Positions 12,540-25,681 of a stretch of 64,000 nucleotides of DNA are shown one piece after another. Numbering within the stretch: position 1 is the first letter of the stretch; every line of letters begins with the position of its first letter. Location: NCBI GenBank assembly GCA_905250125.1, contig CAJNOL010000747.1, forward strand, positions 42,141 to 106,140, read 5' to 3'. The notes under the pieces were generated by a model, which was not told the DNA's origin, searched no databases, and was given only the letters and a program-made list of their open reading frames with translations. Source of the DNA: Rotaria sordida (Eukaryota > Rotifera > Eurotatoria > Philodinida > Philodinidae). The position numbers were made by a program, and so were the translations under genes.

Positions 12540-14158
12540 TTAAGGAAGTTTTTTTTCATTTACATTTGATCTGTTAATTAACCAATAAATGATTCTTGTA
12601 GTAAATTGAAATACTGGCGTGTAAATACCAATAGCTACCACTATTAATGTTTCACTAAGCCCACCAGCAATACAGTCTGATAACCAATGCGCACCACTAA
12701 CCAAACGTGCTACTGAGAATAGAATAGCGAAAAACCATATGATTGTATGCATGAAAAATCGTTTTGCTCGTGATAATGACCTTGATGATCGATTAATAAT
12801 AGTTGACATGAATAAAGACCAAATTGTATTTGTTGCTGCATGTTCACCGGGCCAACTAAAGTGAAAATAACGAATGTATTTATATATCCGTTTGATTAAA
12901 TCAAGTGAAAATATTGGAAAATGCGTTTCAGTAAATATCATTAGATGCTTTATAGAATATATACGTTGAATCCGAATATGAGAAAGTTAGAATATATAAT
13001 TATGTATATCGCTGATAAGAATAAAAGAAATACTCTTTTTCTTTGAATTCATCAGTCATCTAAGGGAAGTTAACTTTCTTACATCAGAGATGAATTTAGA
13101 GGAAACGTGTGTTTTGCGTGTTTTAATCAGAGAAATATATTCGCTTGAAATGAGAAATTCTATTTTTCTGAAACTAATTATAAAGACATTTTAGATTAGA
13201 ATACTACGCCATTTCATAGTTCGTTAATACTTCCCTCTTCCATTCAGTACAATAGAATATAAAATTAATTTTCTTTTTCTATTATTTTCTTTTAGTTATA
13301 GTTAAACTTAATTTATTAACTTTTCATTAAAATAAGTAAGTTAGTTTGATTGAAATCAAATGCGAATACTTAATAACTATTTTTTTTTACATTGAATATT
13401 CTTTTTTATGATAAATCGCTATGACATATTGAAGTTCTGAATAAATAGATTCGAATTTTTCAGAGAACTTGAAATCCTTATGATATAATAAATTACCTAT
13501 CATAAGCAATTTCTTTAACAAGATCACGATTTTTTGCTTCTTCAAATAAACGATCAATAGTAAATGAATCGGACTTTGATGATGATGATGATATAGCTTG
13601 ACGTTCAAGATTGACAGTTGAAAAACGAAATACAACAGATGGCGATGGTCGTTTTGGACATAAATAATCTCTTGAAAGTTTTGATAATAACATTTGTCCA
13701 GCCATTCCATAAATAATTATAGCTAATAAAACAGATATTTTAAATGAACGTGTATGATTTTGAAATACAAATTTCGATGAAAAAACCCAAGTTGTTATTA
13801 AAATAAAAACAATATTTGTAATAATTTCACCAATAATAATTGAATTAATTGTAACAAATATTTTTGCAATTAATGTATAATTATCATGTGTAAGTAACCA
13901 TTGATTGAAAAAGCGAAATGCAAGTAAATCGATACGATTCCAAATGGATATTTGAAGAGAATGATCATATTTAAATGTACAACATTGTGAACCACATAAA
14001 CACCATGAACCAACAAGAATTAAAGCAAAACTAATAAAGATTATTAAACGTTTAATATTATATTGATAAAGTTCAGGAATGTTTCTGCTATTCGAAGGCA
14101 TTTTTTGTTTAATATCTAAAACTAAAGGTAGTTGTTTTCTTTTTAAAGATTTAAACAA
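12540..14158 (-). CDS. PAP2-family membrane phosphatase
   Basis: Model on the minus strand: 14158-13497, 13167-13083, 12947-12540, giving 384 residues. Both junctions are in phase (2, then 0); the middle exon was found only by matching phase to TTTCAG and GTAAGA signals. Several hydrophobic helices and all three PAP2 motifs are present in variant form: C1 RDYLCPKRP (Arg for the usual Lys); C2 PGEH in place of PSGH, keeping the general-acid His; C3 ARLVSGAHWLSD with the Arg, nucleophile His and Asp in place. Family members dephosphorylate phosphatidate, other lipid phosphates or glucose-6-phosphate at membranes. The loop between C1 and C2 is unusually long and Ser-rich, and about a hundred residues separate the motifs. 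Substrate unknown. Confidence 0.82.
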
Positions 14159-15926
14159 TCTTTTTTTTTGTATTAGAATAATTGTTCACGCACGAGGTTT
14201 TTTTTGTTTTGAAGTATTAATATTTGAGAAAAAAAAACAAACAACGAAATAAAATAGAAAAAAAGGGACCATGAGTAAAAATAGCCATACGTGATTCATA
14301 GTGAATTGTTTTTTTTTTGAAAAGGTAACCAAATATTTATTCATGACAATTTTCTATTTCATGGTGAAGAATAACTTAGTAATGATAAGACTCAATCTAT
14401 GTTCTATAAATAAAACTTAAATTTAAATTTCAATCAGTATTCATTTTTATAAATGAAAGTTAAATTTTTCAAGATTAATTTTTCTAAATTTTCAAAAAAA
14501 TTTAATTCATGAAACATAAAATGAATAAAATCAAAAATATATTCTCGAATATTTAATAGTTCATTTGTAGAAATTGATATTCAAGACAAGCACGATTAAC
14601 TGATTTATTGTTTTGGTTATTCGACTCAAATTGTTTTTCTTTTTTGCTCATACATAAAGTATCAAAATGAAAAATAAAAACAAATATAGTGCAATTTCTG
14701 ATTCCGTAATATTTGTAGTTAAAAAAAATCGAAAAGAAACTAAATTATTAATTGGTAATGATCAATTTGAGAAGTTAACTCCCTGAAGCCAGTCGTACAC
14801 ACGTTGTACTATTTATTTTTTCCGTATCGAGCACGGCTGACATAAACAATCAGCATAACTCTGTGAGTCCTCAATACTACAGATAGGTTATTTTAGAATT
14901 GAGGGTCGAGGAATTAGTACATCCATACTTAACAGCAGCATATTTCCAGTATTCAAAGCTACAAGTTTCCATCAGTGATTCATGCCAATAGTAATCAATG
15001 ATGGATGTTATAGTTTGATTTCTTTGAATCTTTCAAATAGATTACGGAATCGGTCAGACTTTCTTTTAAAACTCATAAATTTCAATCAGTTTTGAACCTC
15101 GTTTTTTAGTTCGATGAAATCTAATAATAGCTCCGATTAGCGCAATCAAAACTGAGCAGAACTCTTAGAAAAAACTAACAGGATAATGAATTCTCAATAC
15201 CAAAAAAAAAAATGTCATCTTCAAAATCACAATTCAAGAATTAGTGTATCTTTAAAATTGATTGAGCAACTACTTTTCGATTAACAAATAAATCCGATAT
15301 CAAAGCTTTAAACTCATCAGTCTCATTTTCTACTATTTCACAAATCTCAAGTTTCTTAGTTTTGTTAAACATCGCTTTAATTTTGTTTAGATGATTGTAG
15401 ATAAATCTTATTAATAGCTTCATCAGAGGCGCACCCAAAAATTTTGAAAGGAAAGCGCCCGACTCATTATGGGAGGTGCACACCAGCAGTAAAATAAATT
15501 TTTGTTTCTTAAAAAATTTTTTTACCTGTATCCCCTCAGGCGTTTTTTTGCCAAGAGGACGCCCGAACACCCTGTACACTCCCTAGATAAGCTCCTGAGC
15601 TTCATATTAAAAGTAATAAATTGTTGATCATTGTCTTTATCTAGTTTCAAGGGTACAACAAAATTTCACATAATCGATCTTCTATTTTTTTCGACAAACT
15701 ATTACATTCAACCGTGTAAAACTTCTTGTAGAAAATATTTTCCAGGTAGATGTATTTTATAATAAAAAATATCTTTACAAAAAAACAAGAAAAAGATTTT
15801 TAAATCTTGAAATGTAAATATTTTATTGTTTTATAGATCATACAAAAGGAAAACACGAATACATACATATACAACCATATAGAAAAAGAAAAGACGCGGA
15901 CACAATATTAATTAATAGCAAAGATC
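14159..15926. other. Intergenic region with repeat remnants
   Basis: About 1.77 kb between the PAP2 start and the INTS4 stop. It holds an inverted-repeat element at about 14697-15058 and a GC-richer patch at about 15425-15600. That patch contains an open frame of 112 codons on the minus strand (15579-15241) with no recognisable domain; it looks like a repeat remnant rather than a gene. Confidence 0.5.
14697..15058. mobile_element. MITE-like element with inverted ends
   Basis: GATTCCGTAAT at about 14700 and the reverse complement ATTACGGAATC at about 15041 head inverted ends of roughly 45-50 bp, about 75% alike by eye. The interior (about 260 bp) is unpaired and non-coding. An unclassified non-autonomous DNA element is the best description. 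Confidence 0.5.
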
Positions 15927-18900
15927 TTAATAAGACATTTCTTCATCTTCATCACTATCTGGAGTTTTTCGTCTTTCTACATATTCAATTTGTTCATCAT
16001 CTTGACTTGTATCCATTTCAGATTCATCATCATCGATATGTCCAGTTTCTTCTTCATCAACACCAACTTCATCTAACCATTCAGTTTCTTGTTCATCATT
16101 ATCATCATCAGCTATATCTAATTGTTCAACTGTTGTTGCTGACATTGTACTTTGTTCATCAATACTATGTTTTTTACGTAAACGATGTCGAAGATATTTT
16201 GGATGAAGTAAAACACGTATTGGACGTGTTATTTCAACAAATTCATCATTTATATCCATAACGAAACATTGAGATCGTATTGGAAATAATACAACAGAAA
16301 ATGTTGCATAACATGGACCTTAAAAAAAATAGCACAAAAAACTTGTCAGTATAGCTCTTGTGGAGGTTAAAATGTAGAACTCGCATGTGTTCTTTAGTCT
16401 CATTATATATTCTTTCGAAAAACATAATCTGAGTCTTACAAAATAAGAAAAAAAATACTTACGAAGCCAATGCTGATGTGAAAATGTAACTTTTGAATCA
16501 ATACGTAATGAATTATCTTCAGATAATGTTCGGATATTATCATCATTAATTGGTAATAAACAATATTGTCCGTCTAAATAAGTTACCTATCAAAAAGAAA
16601 AATCTCTATTATTGAACATTTCAATTTCACAAATAAAAGAATATACTTTAATATTAATATTTTGTTGTCGAGCAAGATTTTTTGCATTCATTAAACAAGG
16701 TATTGATACTGATAAACCAGGTAAAAATTCTAATACATGTTCAATATTTGATTCTGGTTCAAGAAATTTAACAGATACCATACGTATTTGATTATGAGCT
16801 TTAAAAAAATTTGTTTTATTAGATAAAACATTTTTTGACATTATAGAAATATATTGTTGAGCATAAGATATTAAATTTGTATGTAAAAGTTTTTCATCAA
16901 TATCTTTTTGTTGTTCATCATTAGTTTTGAATTTTTCTCGTTGCCATTGAATATGTTTATAACATCGTTGACGAATATTTGTATTTAATTTTGTTTGTAT
17001 TGAAATAAGAAATAAATGACAATATAAATGTAATTCTTGAAATACTAATAATTGTTTTTCAGAATAACCATGAAATACAGTTAATAAACGTTTACATATA
17101 GATAATGCCTACAAAGAAAAAAAAAAGAAAACAAGATTGATTGATTTTCTTCAAAGAAAAAGAAAAATCTAACCTTCAAACAATTTCGTGTATTACATTG
17201 ATAAGTAATAATAGCTAAGACTTCATAATAGAGTGATATACATTCTGATATAGCTAATAGATCAATATCCATTTCAGCTACTTTATGTAATTCTCTGAAT
17301 CAATATAAAAATTTTTAAATTAAATTAAAACTAAATAGAAAACAAAAAAACAACGTCATACGCAGCAAGATTTCGATAGAATTTTTGTCTATCATTTGGA
17401 TGTAAATCTTGACTTTGTTCAGAAAGTTTTAGAATACGTTCAAATACATCATGTGATGAAGGAATTGTAACTGGAAGTGAAATATCAACATCGAATGTTT
17501 TTGTTAATTGAGTATGTGAAAAATTCTAAATAAACAATTATTTATTAGTATATATATATATATATATATATATATGTAATGTAAATCTTGATAATTGTGT
17601 CTCTTTAATGAACGTATACTAAAATTAAATTTTATCAAGCAATAGTTTCTAATGAAAACTTTTAATATTTCGTCGAATTGGAGAAATCAATTCATTCCAA
17701 AGCAATAAATTATCATTTTTCATATTTGTATTATCTCAATCGGTAGTTTGAAGTATGTGAAGGTAAAAATGTCTCTCATACAAAATGTAATGATCAAGAT
17801 TTTTTAAAAATTTTATTAGAATTGTTTTATATATTACTGTTTGAAGATTTGGTGTTAATTCCGGTTCTTTTGTTCTTAGATATCTATAATGTCGAAAAAC
17901 ATAATCAGGAAGAACAGAAACAATTGATGGATGATGTAAAGCAGCATTAAGAACCAAAATTAAAGCACAGGTGTCTAGAAAAAAGAAAAATAATTTTTTT
18001 CAAAAAAAAAAATACTCAAAAATAATTTCAAATACTAACGATCAATTTTTGAAAATTGAGGTTCTTGAACATCTAAATAACTATGCATTGGTAATAATTT
18101 TGGTAAAAGTAAAGCAATAAATGCACTATTATTTTGTCCTAATTCACGTAGACATCTAAATAAAAAAAAAAAAAAAACAATATTTTGTTAAATAAATTTC
18201 ATTAGAAAAAAAACAATCTTATTTTCAAACCTAAGAACTGAATGAGTATCTGTTTTAAATCGTTGAATATTTTCCACAAGACGATGAAATAATTTAAATA
18301 ATGTATCTGGATCACCAATACGTACTACTCGTAGAATATCATGTAGTGCTGAACGAATATCATAAGAACGACTCTTAATAAATTAAAAAATTAAAAATTA
18401 AAACCAAACTTATTTTATTCTTTACATACGAGTAATTCAGTTAAAATTGATAAAACTTGTTCACCACTTAATACACGTCCTCGAGCTATTTTACCTAATA
18501 TACGCATTGCTTGTAATCGTACATGTTCTATATCATCATCAAACATTGATACAATATATTCAACAAGTTTTGATTGAAATACATCATAACAACATGATAT
18601 ATCATAACAAGAATCAATAGCTGCAGCACGAACATCTATATATACAAATAAGAATAGATAGAATAAAATTTCTAATCTTTTATATTTACCAGAATATTCA
18701 TCTTCAAGTCCACTGATTAAAGCACCACATGGACCTATTGCTGTAATTGATGCTGATTGAACATCAACTGTAACATCATGTACTGTTATATCATCCATTT
18801 CACTACCTAATTGTTCAACTTTTGCAATAAATTCTTTCCTTTTAGTTATCTAGTTAAAACGAAAAAAACACCCAAAAATAAAATACAAGATAATGAGTTT

Positions 18901-20741
18901 CTTTTTTACTCTTAAAAGTTTTTTATCAAGTGTTTGATGAATTAAATTAATATCAACACCATTTCGACATAATTGTCCCTAGATATAAATATTTAGTTTA
19001 TTTATTTAATATGGATCATATATATTTATATTTATTTACAATCATTTTCATAGCTTGTACTCGTACAATTTTTGCTTCATCATTTGTTAAATCACAAATA
19101 AGTCGAAATATTTCATTAATTAATTTCGATGATTCATCATTGGATAATCCCGATGGAACAATACTAAATACCAAATTTGAATATATCAAAATATAAATTT
19201 TTAAAAACATAGAACAAATAGAAATACCTATCTGGAGCATTAATAGCAAGAAGAAATAATGCTTCACATGCAGCTAATCGTACTTCAGCATAATAATCTT
19301 GTAAACATTCAACAAATGAACTATAATATTTTGAATCAAGACCAACTTTACATTTAAACAAATCTACCTATAATTCAACAAAACAAATCATTAAGAAAAA
19401 TTGATTAAACAAAACAAAAAAAGCTGTTAGCACGATCTCGGTGGAATTAAAATGTGAAAACACGATGTAGCTTTCGTTGCTAATCTTACGAAGATTGTTT
19501 TATTCTGTCTATCCTGAGATATATTTCTTCACTATTCTTTTGCCTAATCCTCCAAAAATGCAATAAGAAAGTAGTTCATATATAAAAATAAGACGTTATT
19601 GATATACGATCAAAGACCGTATATCAATAACGTCTGACGAGAAAAGAAGCGTTGATAGGACGTCCATCACGACCTGCGATGATCTCTGACTAGCGTCTAT
19701 CATAGTCTGTGATAGTCCAAGTTTTTATTTCTGTACTTCAATAATTCCATTAGATCGTGTTTCATAAAAAATTACGTCATACAATTGTACGTAAAGCTTC
19801 AGCTCGAACACGAGCATCATCATGTTCAATAGCTTGAAGTAATTTATTGACAATCAATAATTGAAGCGATGATTCAAGATCTGTTATTCGACCAAGTGTG
19901 CTGAGTAATTTCAATGCACATAATTGTACTCGAACATGAGTATTAGCTGAATACTAAAATATGAAAATGAAAAAAAAAATATAACAAAAAAATAATTCAT
20001 TTGAATTTACTTGAATAGAAAAACGAACTAAAGCATTTTTATCAATAAATGATGATATTGGTAATATAGAAAAATAACTTAATAGAGCACTTGCTACTTT
20101 AATAGATTCTATTAATTGAAAATGAAAAATTAATTTTGAATCGAAAAATAACAACAAAAAATTTACTTGTTTGTTTGCCAAAATTAAGTAATTCATTTGT
20201 ATGTTTTACTGAACTCGTTGGATATTGTTGTTCTACGATTGTCAATGTATTAATAAAAGCAACTTGAATTAATGGATCAGTCTGATCCAGAGTATGTTGT
20301 ACTAATATTCTAGAAAGTAAATGAAAGATAAGATTTTCTTTTTTTTTTGTTTGTAAATAAAACAAATTAATTTACGTTATACAATCATCAATACAATTTC
20401 GAAATAGAACAAGTCGATCAGTAAATTCAACAAGAATTTCATTATATTCTCGAAGTGTTTTTAATGTTTTTAAACGTTTAACAAAATCAGTAAAACGACA
20501 ATAAGTTGTTTTTAATTCAACAAGACGAACTTTATGAACAGACGGAGGTATTGATTGATTTTTATTATCAAGAATTAAAGTGGTTGTCGTTGTTGTTGTA
20601 AGTTCTTGAGACTAAATTTAAAGAAAATATAAATTTTTATAAATTAATTATATAAAATACTTGATTTGTTGTTTCTGATATTGGTGACACTGTTTCAGTT
20701 TGACTTATATTTTGTAAAATTCTTTTTTTAAGTGTTGTCAT
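15927..20741 (-). CDS. INTS4: Integrator complex subunit 4
   Basis: Eighteen coding exons from ATG 20741 to stop 15927 sum to 1028 residues; human INTS4 is of similar size. Exons: 20741-20661, 20611-20376, 20309-20167, 20108-20011, 19953-19783, 19367-19228, 19163-19040, 18978-18910, 18849-18690, 18635-18430, 18373-18231, 18155-18040, 17974-17838, 17525-17362, 17294-17174, 17108-16647, 16586-16463, 16318-15927. HEAT-like helical repeats fill the first two thirds. Signature blocks are HQTLDKKLL and GPCGALISGLEDE, matching the family motif with GAC/HGLEDE. The C-terminal beta-rich region (LPGLSVSIP, YLDGQY, RIDSKVTFSHQHW) matches the family, followed by an added acidic tail rich in Asp/Glu. INTS4 scaffolds the INTS9-INTS11 endonuclease that cleaves snRNA and promoter-proximal transcripts in the nucleus. 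The gene starts 183 bp from a divergent gene. Two longer introns hold a MITE and a coding-like relic. Confidence 0.9.
16334..16450. repeat. Possible degenerate copy of the INTS4/ZC3H4 MITE end
   Basis: Inside an INTS4 intron, the stretch around GGAGGTTAAAATGTAGAA resembles the left end of the element at 19423 (GGTGGAATTAAAATGTGAAA), with several spaced matches over about 60 bases. Similarity is weak and only one end is recognisable. Confidence 0.3.
17549..17576. repeat. (TA)n microsatellite in INTS4 intron
   Basis: About thirteen TA units in the intron between the INTS4 exons ending at 17838 and starting at 17525. Confidence 0.85.
19423..19768. mobile_element. MITE-like element, copy A, in INTS4 intron
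   Basis: About 345 bp. The inverted ends are GCACGATCTCGGTGGAATTA on the left and, read from the right, ACACGATCTAATGGAATTA. The interior contains a perfect 18-bp stem at 19591-19608 / 19618-19635 with a 9-base loop. Related copies lie at 59671-59938 and 22510-22632. It has no coding capacity. It fills almost the whole 415-bp intron, whereas most introns in this gene are under 100 bp. Confidence 0.75.
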
Positions 20742-20924
20742 ATTTTCTAAAAATTAATAATCTATAACGAGAAAAAAAAAGTAATAATTTCGCGCCATTA
20801 TTTATTTTCTTTTTCGAATTGATTTTGTTGTTAAGTAGATTAAACATTTTCTTTAAACTTCTCTTATTCTGTTTAATCTAATTTCTATTTTGATTAAAAA
20901 CAGAAAAAAACCAACCGAAAACAA
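20742..20924. promoter_or_regulatory. Shared divergent promoter region
   Basis: Only 183 bp separate the INTS4 ATG (minus strand) from the ATG of the small membrane protein gene (plus strand), so both promoters and leaders must fit here. It contains CGCGCCATTATTTATT near 20791 and T-rich tracts. No specific element can be proven. Confidence 0.45.
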
Positions 20925-21455
20925 ATGACAAATAAACTCTTTATAATTTGTCTTCTTATTGGCCTTATGTGTGCCTATTGTGAATATTATTGGATGCGAC
21001 ATGGATATCGTTCACTTGCACTTGTCGCTTCGAAATGTCCAAAACCAACAATGGCATCTATTCGAACACAAGACTATAGTCATTACGAAAGAAATCATAC
21101 AACATTTGAAACAATTATAAATTGGTTTTCAAATATATTTGCAGCAACTAAAGATAAACCAGTAGTTCCAATTGTTTGTGAAACATTTGAAATTCATACT
21201 GATCCACGTTCAACATTTATACTTATTAAAACATTTTGTTTAATTGGTCTTACATTTAAACTTATTTCAAGTTTAAAAACAGTACCAACATTAATTCGAG
21301 CACGTAATACGGCTATTAAAGAATCAAATTTAATTTCATCTATGCCAAAAGGTGATGGTTTAATACAACAAACAAAATTATTCGAATCATCTAATGGAAA
21401 AATTGGACTTGTCGCTACTACAAGTATCGATAAACGAAATATATCTGTTCGATAA
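20925..21455 (+). CDS. Small two-helix membrane protein of unknown function
   Basis: A 176-residue single-exon protein; not recognised. Residues 1-20 form a hydrophobic signal peptide or anchor (LFIICLLIGLMCAY). Around residues 95-115 a second hydrophobic segment (FILIKTFCLIGLTFKLI) could cross a membrane. Between them lies a region with two Cys (SKCPKP and PIVCETF) and a sequon (NHT). The C-terminal tail of about 60 residues is polar and basic. The start is supported by the signal-like sequence directly after ATG and by the absence of any upstream ATG in frame. It is head-to-head with INTS4, 183 bp apart. Codon use resembles neighbouring genes, so it is probably real, but no family can be named. 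Confidence 0.65.
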   Translation: MTNKLFIICLLIGLMCAYCEYYWMRHGYRSLALVASKCPKPTMASIRTQDYSHYERNHTTFETIINWFSNIFAATKDKPVVPIVCETFEIHTDPRSTFILIKTFCLIGLTFKLISSLKTVPTLIRARNTAIKESNLISSMPKGDGLIQQTKLFESSNGKIGLVATTSIDKRNISVR

Positions 21456-22149
21456 GCATTAACGAATTTGATTTTTCTTTTTTTGTTCTTTTATCTTTTA
21501 ATTTTATTTTCATCGCTTTTTTTTAATATATGTTTTTTCAACATAACTTCATTTTATCCAATGAATCATCTCTTAACCATTAGATATCGCTGCTTTACAT
21601 GAAAGTTTTTTTATTATTTTAGATTTAAAAGAAACAACATGGTGAGAATACGACTCAGTCCAAATGCATGCTAATAGCGATTCAGCGAAAAAGGAATCGT
21701 ATTCAAAAACACAATATTAACTATTTCGATTGTTCGATACACAAGATTTGATTTCTTTATCTAATGAGGAAATTCATTCAACTACGATTCCTCGTTGGAG
21801 CTCATACTTTTCTCATAGACAGGACTTACAGTGTAGATAAAAATCCGAAAGAAGCTTGTACAACTAAACCTTTATTTTGAGTTATGCTCATTTTCTTAGC
21901 AGATATTACGAAAACAACAGTAGCGTAGAACTTCGGTCTGAAATTTTCAACGATAATAAATTCTCTAGTCTTTATGATATTCTGAAAGTTTCAGTTCAAA
22001 TACACCTTTCTCTTTCGATATAAAACGTTTGCAAAGAACATAATACTTTATAATGTTTTAAATCACACCTAATATGATTACATGCAAGATGGATCATAAA
22101 TAGCACTATGATAAAAAATTAAAATATCTTCGCTTAGATTCGCTTGAGT

Positions 22150-22460
22150 CAGCTGATTTTTTGGTTAGTAGTAGAAGTTTATTTAAAGTGTTTTTTTCAT
22201 ATGGATAACGTAAATAAATACTATTGTCAAGTTAGATTCTTGGCATCACTAAAGAAATTTCATCCATTATCAAGTAAGAAAAATATTTTTGTATTATTCA
22301 CTTAAACTCCAACTGAAAATTATCTATGAAACTCGCTACACATATTTTTCTTACTAGATACCAAGTCAAATTGCCTTCATGATATCAATAATATTTTTTA
22401 CGCTATCCGTATGAAAAGAAAACTTTTGTATAAACTTCTACTACTAACAAAAAACTCAGC
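22150..22460. mobile_element. Foldback element (about 310 bp)
   Basis: The left arm from about 22150 (CAGCTGATTTTTTGGTTAGT) runs to about 22300 and matches the reverse complement of about 22330-22460 (GGCTGAGTTTTTTGTTAGT), roughly 80% identical by eye. A shared core reads TAGTAGTAGAAGTTTAT. The loop is short, so almost the whole element pairs with itself. Non-coding. Confidence 0.75.
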
Positions 22461-22509
22461 CTATTTGGTGGAACCGATGTCGAGATACAAATATCATAAA
22501 GAAGTAGTT

Positions 22510-22632
22510 AATATATTGTAACGAGCCATTATTGATATATGGTTTTTGATCACTGTCTCTGTGGGGAGGAGGGATGAATATAAATTTCTACTCTGTATAC
22601 ATCAACACTCCTTTTAGATCGTATTTCATAAT
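22510..22632. mobile_element. MITE-like element, copy C (partial)
   Basis: Shares CATTATTGATATA and the right end CTCCTTTTAGATCGTATTTCATAA with the element at 19423-19768 (CATTAGATCGTGTTTCATAA). The left half is missing, or lies in or was replaced by the neighbouring palindrome. Non-coding. Confidence 0.55.
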
Positions 22633-23072
22633 AAGGACATAAAATTTAATTCGTCATATGTGCTGAATTTTCTATTGTGAATTATCACAAATCTTTTTAA
22701 TTCACTTTAGATCTAATTTTTAGACGTTCAAATATGTGAATAATCTGATATTATTAATCAAAAAACAATGAATGAAAAAATTCGAATCATTTTCATGTCG
22801 TTCGATGTCTATTTTCAACATATATAAAGAGAGAACTTTTTCATATATTTGATCTATTCTAATCATATATATTTTATGTCTTACTTTGATTTGCTTATCT
22901 AAAATAATTGCAAGAAAAAACAACGTCATTACCATCATTTCAATTAACAACATAGTAAAAAAAAATGAAAACTATAAGATGTTCAAAAAATGTTTATTAG
23001 AAACATATAATATGACAAATAACAATATATAATATTTGTTTCTTTTTCTATCTCTTTCTCTCGTCTTCTTAA

Positions 23073-23986
23073 TTATTTAGCTTTGCGAGCATTTAATCGT
23101 GCTTGATCAGAAATCTTTTTTAAATCATTTGTAAATCGATCATAACATAAAACACCATCCTCATCAAAATAGTTGCCTATAGAAGTAATTAATGCTCCTG
23201 ATGAACCTGTTGATTTATTTGTACCTTCCTTATATTCTAAAGTTAAATTATATTTATCATCATATCTAAAATTTTCAAGCAAAATAAAATATTTTTAACT
23301 TTCGTTCGATGTATTTTCTATAATTAAATATATTTACTTTTTCAGTTTAGAACTTATTGTACATCGTAATCCAGAATCAAGACCAGTTTTATCAACTAAA
23401 AAAAGAACCAGTATAAATTCATTTATAAAAAAATAATAATAATAGAATACTTACTAAGTTTACCAATAAAAATTTTACCATGTTCAATAAAGTACATATA
23501 TAATGTGAGAATACCAATGACAATAAAATAACTAGACGAAAACAAAAAACAAATTTAATTTTCAAATGATAAAACAATATTTTGTTTTGTTTCTTACGAG
23601 ATTACACAAACAATCAGAATTGAACGAGATTTTGGAAATGGATAAAACCAATCATAAATTAAAGCATATATTGAAAATAAACATGCAAACAATGATATAT
23701 AAAGACGACCGTCCATTAATGAATAATCTTCTGTAAAATTTAAAGTCTCTTTGAAGTACTAAAACATTGGAATCAATAACTCGAATATGTATAATTATAT
23801 GAATTGAGTATACCTTCTTGCATGCATCATCTAATGCATTTTTTACAGCATTTGTATCCCATTTATTTACTTTTACTGGTTTGGCAGAAGCGTCACTAGT
23901 TGTTGCCTATGATCAAAAAATATATATCTAGTCGGTTTTTTATTCTTTTGAACAGAATCAATTGACGAACTTACAGTATTACTCAT
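23073..23986 (-). CDS. SPCS2: Signal peptidase complex subunit 2 (SPC25)
   Basis: Six coding exons (23986-23975, 23906-23814, 23758-23598, 23531-23455, 23395-23338, 23265-23073) give 197 residues with consistent phases. The first coding exon is only 12 nt. Family features appear in order: KVNKWDTNAVKNALDD near the N terminus; two close transmembrane helices (SLFACLFSIYALIYDW and ILIVCVISYFIVIGILTLY) in the middle; VDKTGLDSG; then a cytosolic beta-rich tail ending FTNDLKKISDQ and a Lys-rich end (ARKAK). The subunit belongs to the ER signal peptidase complex, which removes signal peptides from secretory proteins, and bridges it to the Sec61 translocon. Slightly shorter than human SPCS2 because the N terminus is reduced. 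Confidence 0.92.
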
Positions 23987-24260
23987 TTTGTTAAATCTGA
24001 AAATACGAGAAAGCCAGAAATAATTGTTATATATATTAGAGTAAATGATTTCTTAAGACAAAGAAAACAGTTCTACTACATTCAAATTTCGTCATAATAT
24101 AGACAAACAAACAAAAATTACATCTTTTTTCCAGTTTTATATAATTACATGACAACAGCAAAAAAAAAATAGACGATATGAAACAAAAATATAATTATAA
24201 TAATATTCATCTGACAAGTTTATAGATATGAAGTTTTTAAAGAATCATTTTTCTTTATTT

Positions 24261-25352
<1,092 letters not shown>

Positions 25353-25681
25353 GATTGTATTTTAAAAAATGAAAAACAATATGTAGTAGCAAAATCTAGA
25401 AATACAAGTAATATTTAACTAGAAATAGATTGCAACATATTCCTGCAATAACATTCAAACAATGTACTCGTTTATTTGCCGATTATTACTTCTTTGTTTC
25501 TTTGTAGACTTTGTGTGTGTATGTTGTTGTTCATTGTACCGTGTGAATCAGTTTACAATATTAAACCAATAGAAAATATGCATTTAAATTTTTGTATTAG
25601 AGGTCGCTAGATTCTGTCCTTAAAAGAAAAAATGAAACAAATATCATACAGATTATAAATTTAAAAAAAGCGCTAAAATGA
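25353..25681. promoter_or_regulatory. Divergent promoter region, PCNA / LDH-like gene
   Basis: Head-to-head spacer of 329 bp that must hold both promoters. It is slightly less AT-rich around 25490-25560 and includes a TGTGTGTGTATG run. No exon or repeat is seen and no defined element can be proven. Confidence 0.45.

Larger units (their letters stand above)
21456..23072. other. Intergenic region with foldback and MITE fragment
   Basis: About 1.6 kb between the membrane-protein stop and the SPCS2 stop (convergent genes). It contains the palindrome at 22150-22460 and a partial MITE copy at 22510-22632. The minus-strand open stretch at 22953-22720 is hydrophobic AT-rich translation without a domain. 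Confidence 0.5.

Noticed and set aside
13387-13710. Minus-strand open frame overlapping the PAP2 gene
   Set aside because: It covers the PAP2 exon in another frame and then intron; the phase-consistent model uses the exon at 13083-13167 instead.
15241-15579. 112-codon minus-strand frame as a gene
   Set aside because: No domain, no start or splice context, and it overlaps a repeat-like GC-rich patch; kept only as an observation.
22720-22953. Hydrophobic 77-codon minus-strand frame as an SPCS2 exon or separate membrane protein
   Set aside because: SPCS2 is complete without it and the composition follows AT richness.
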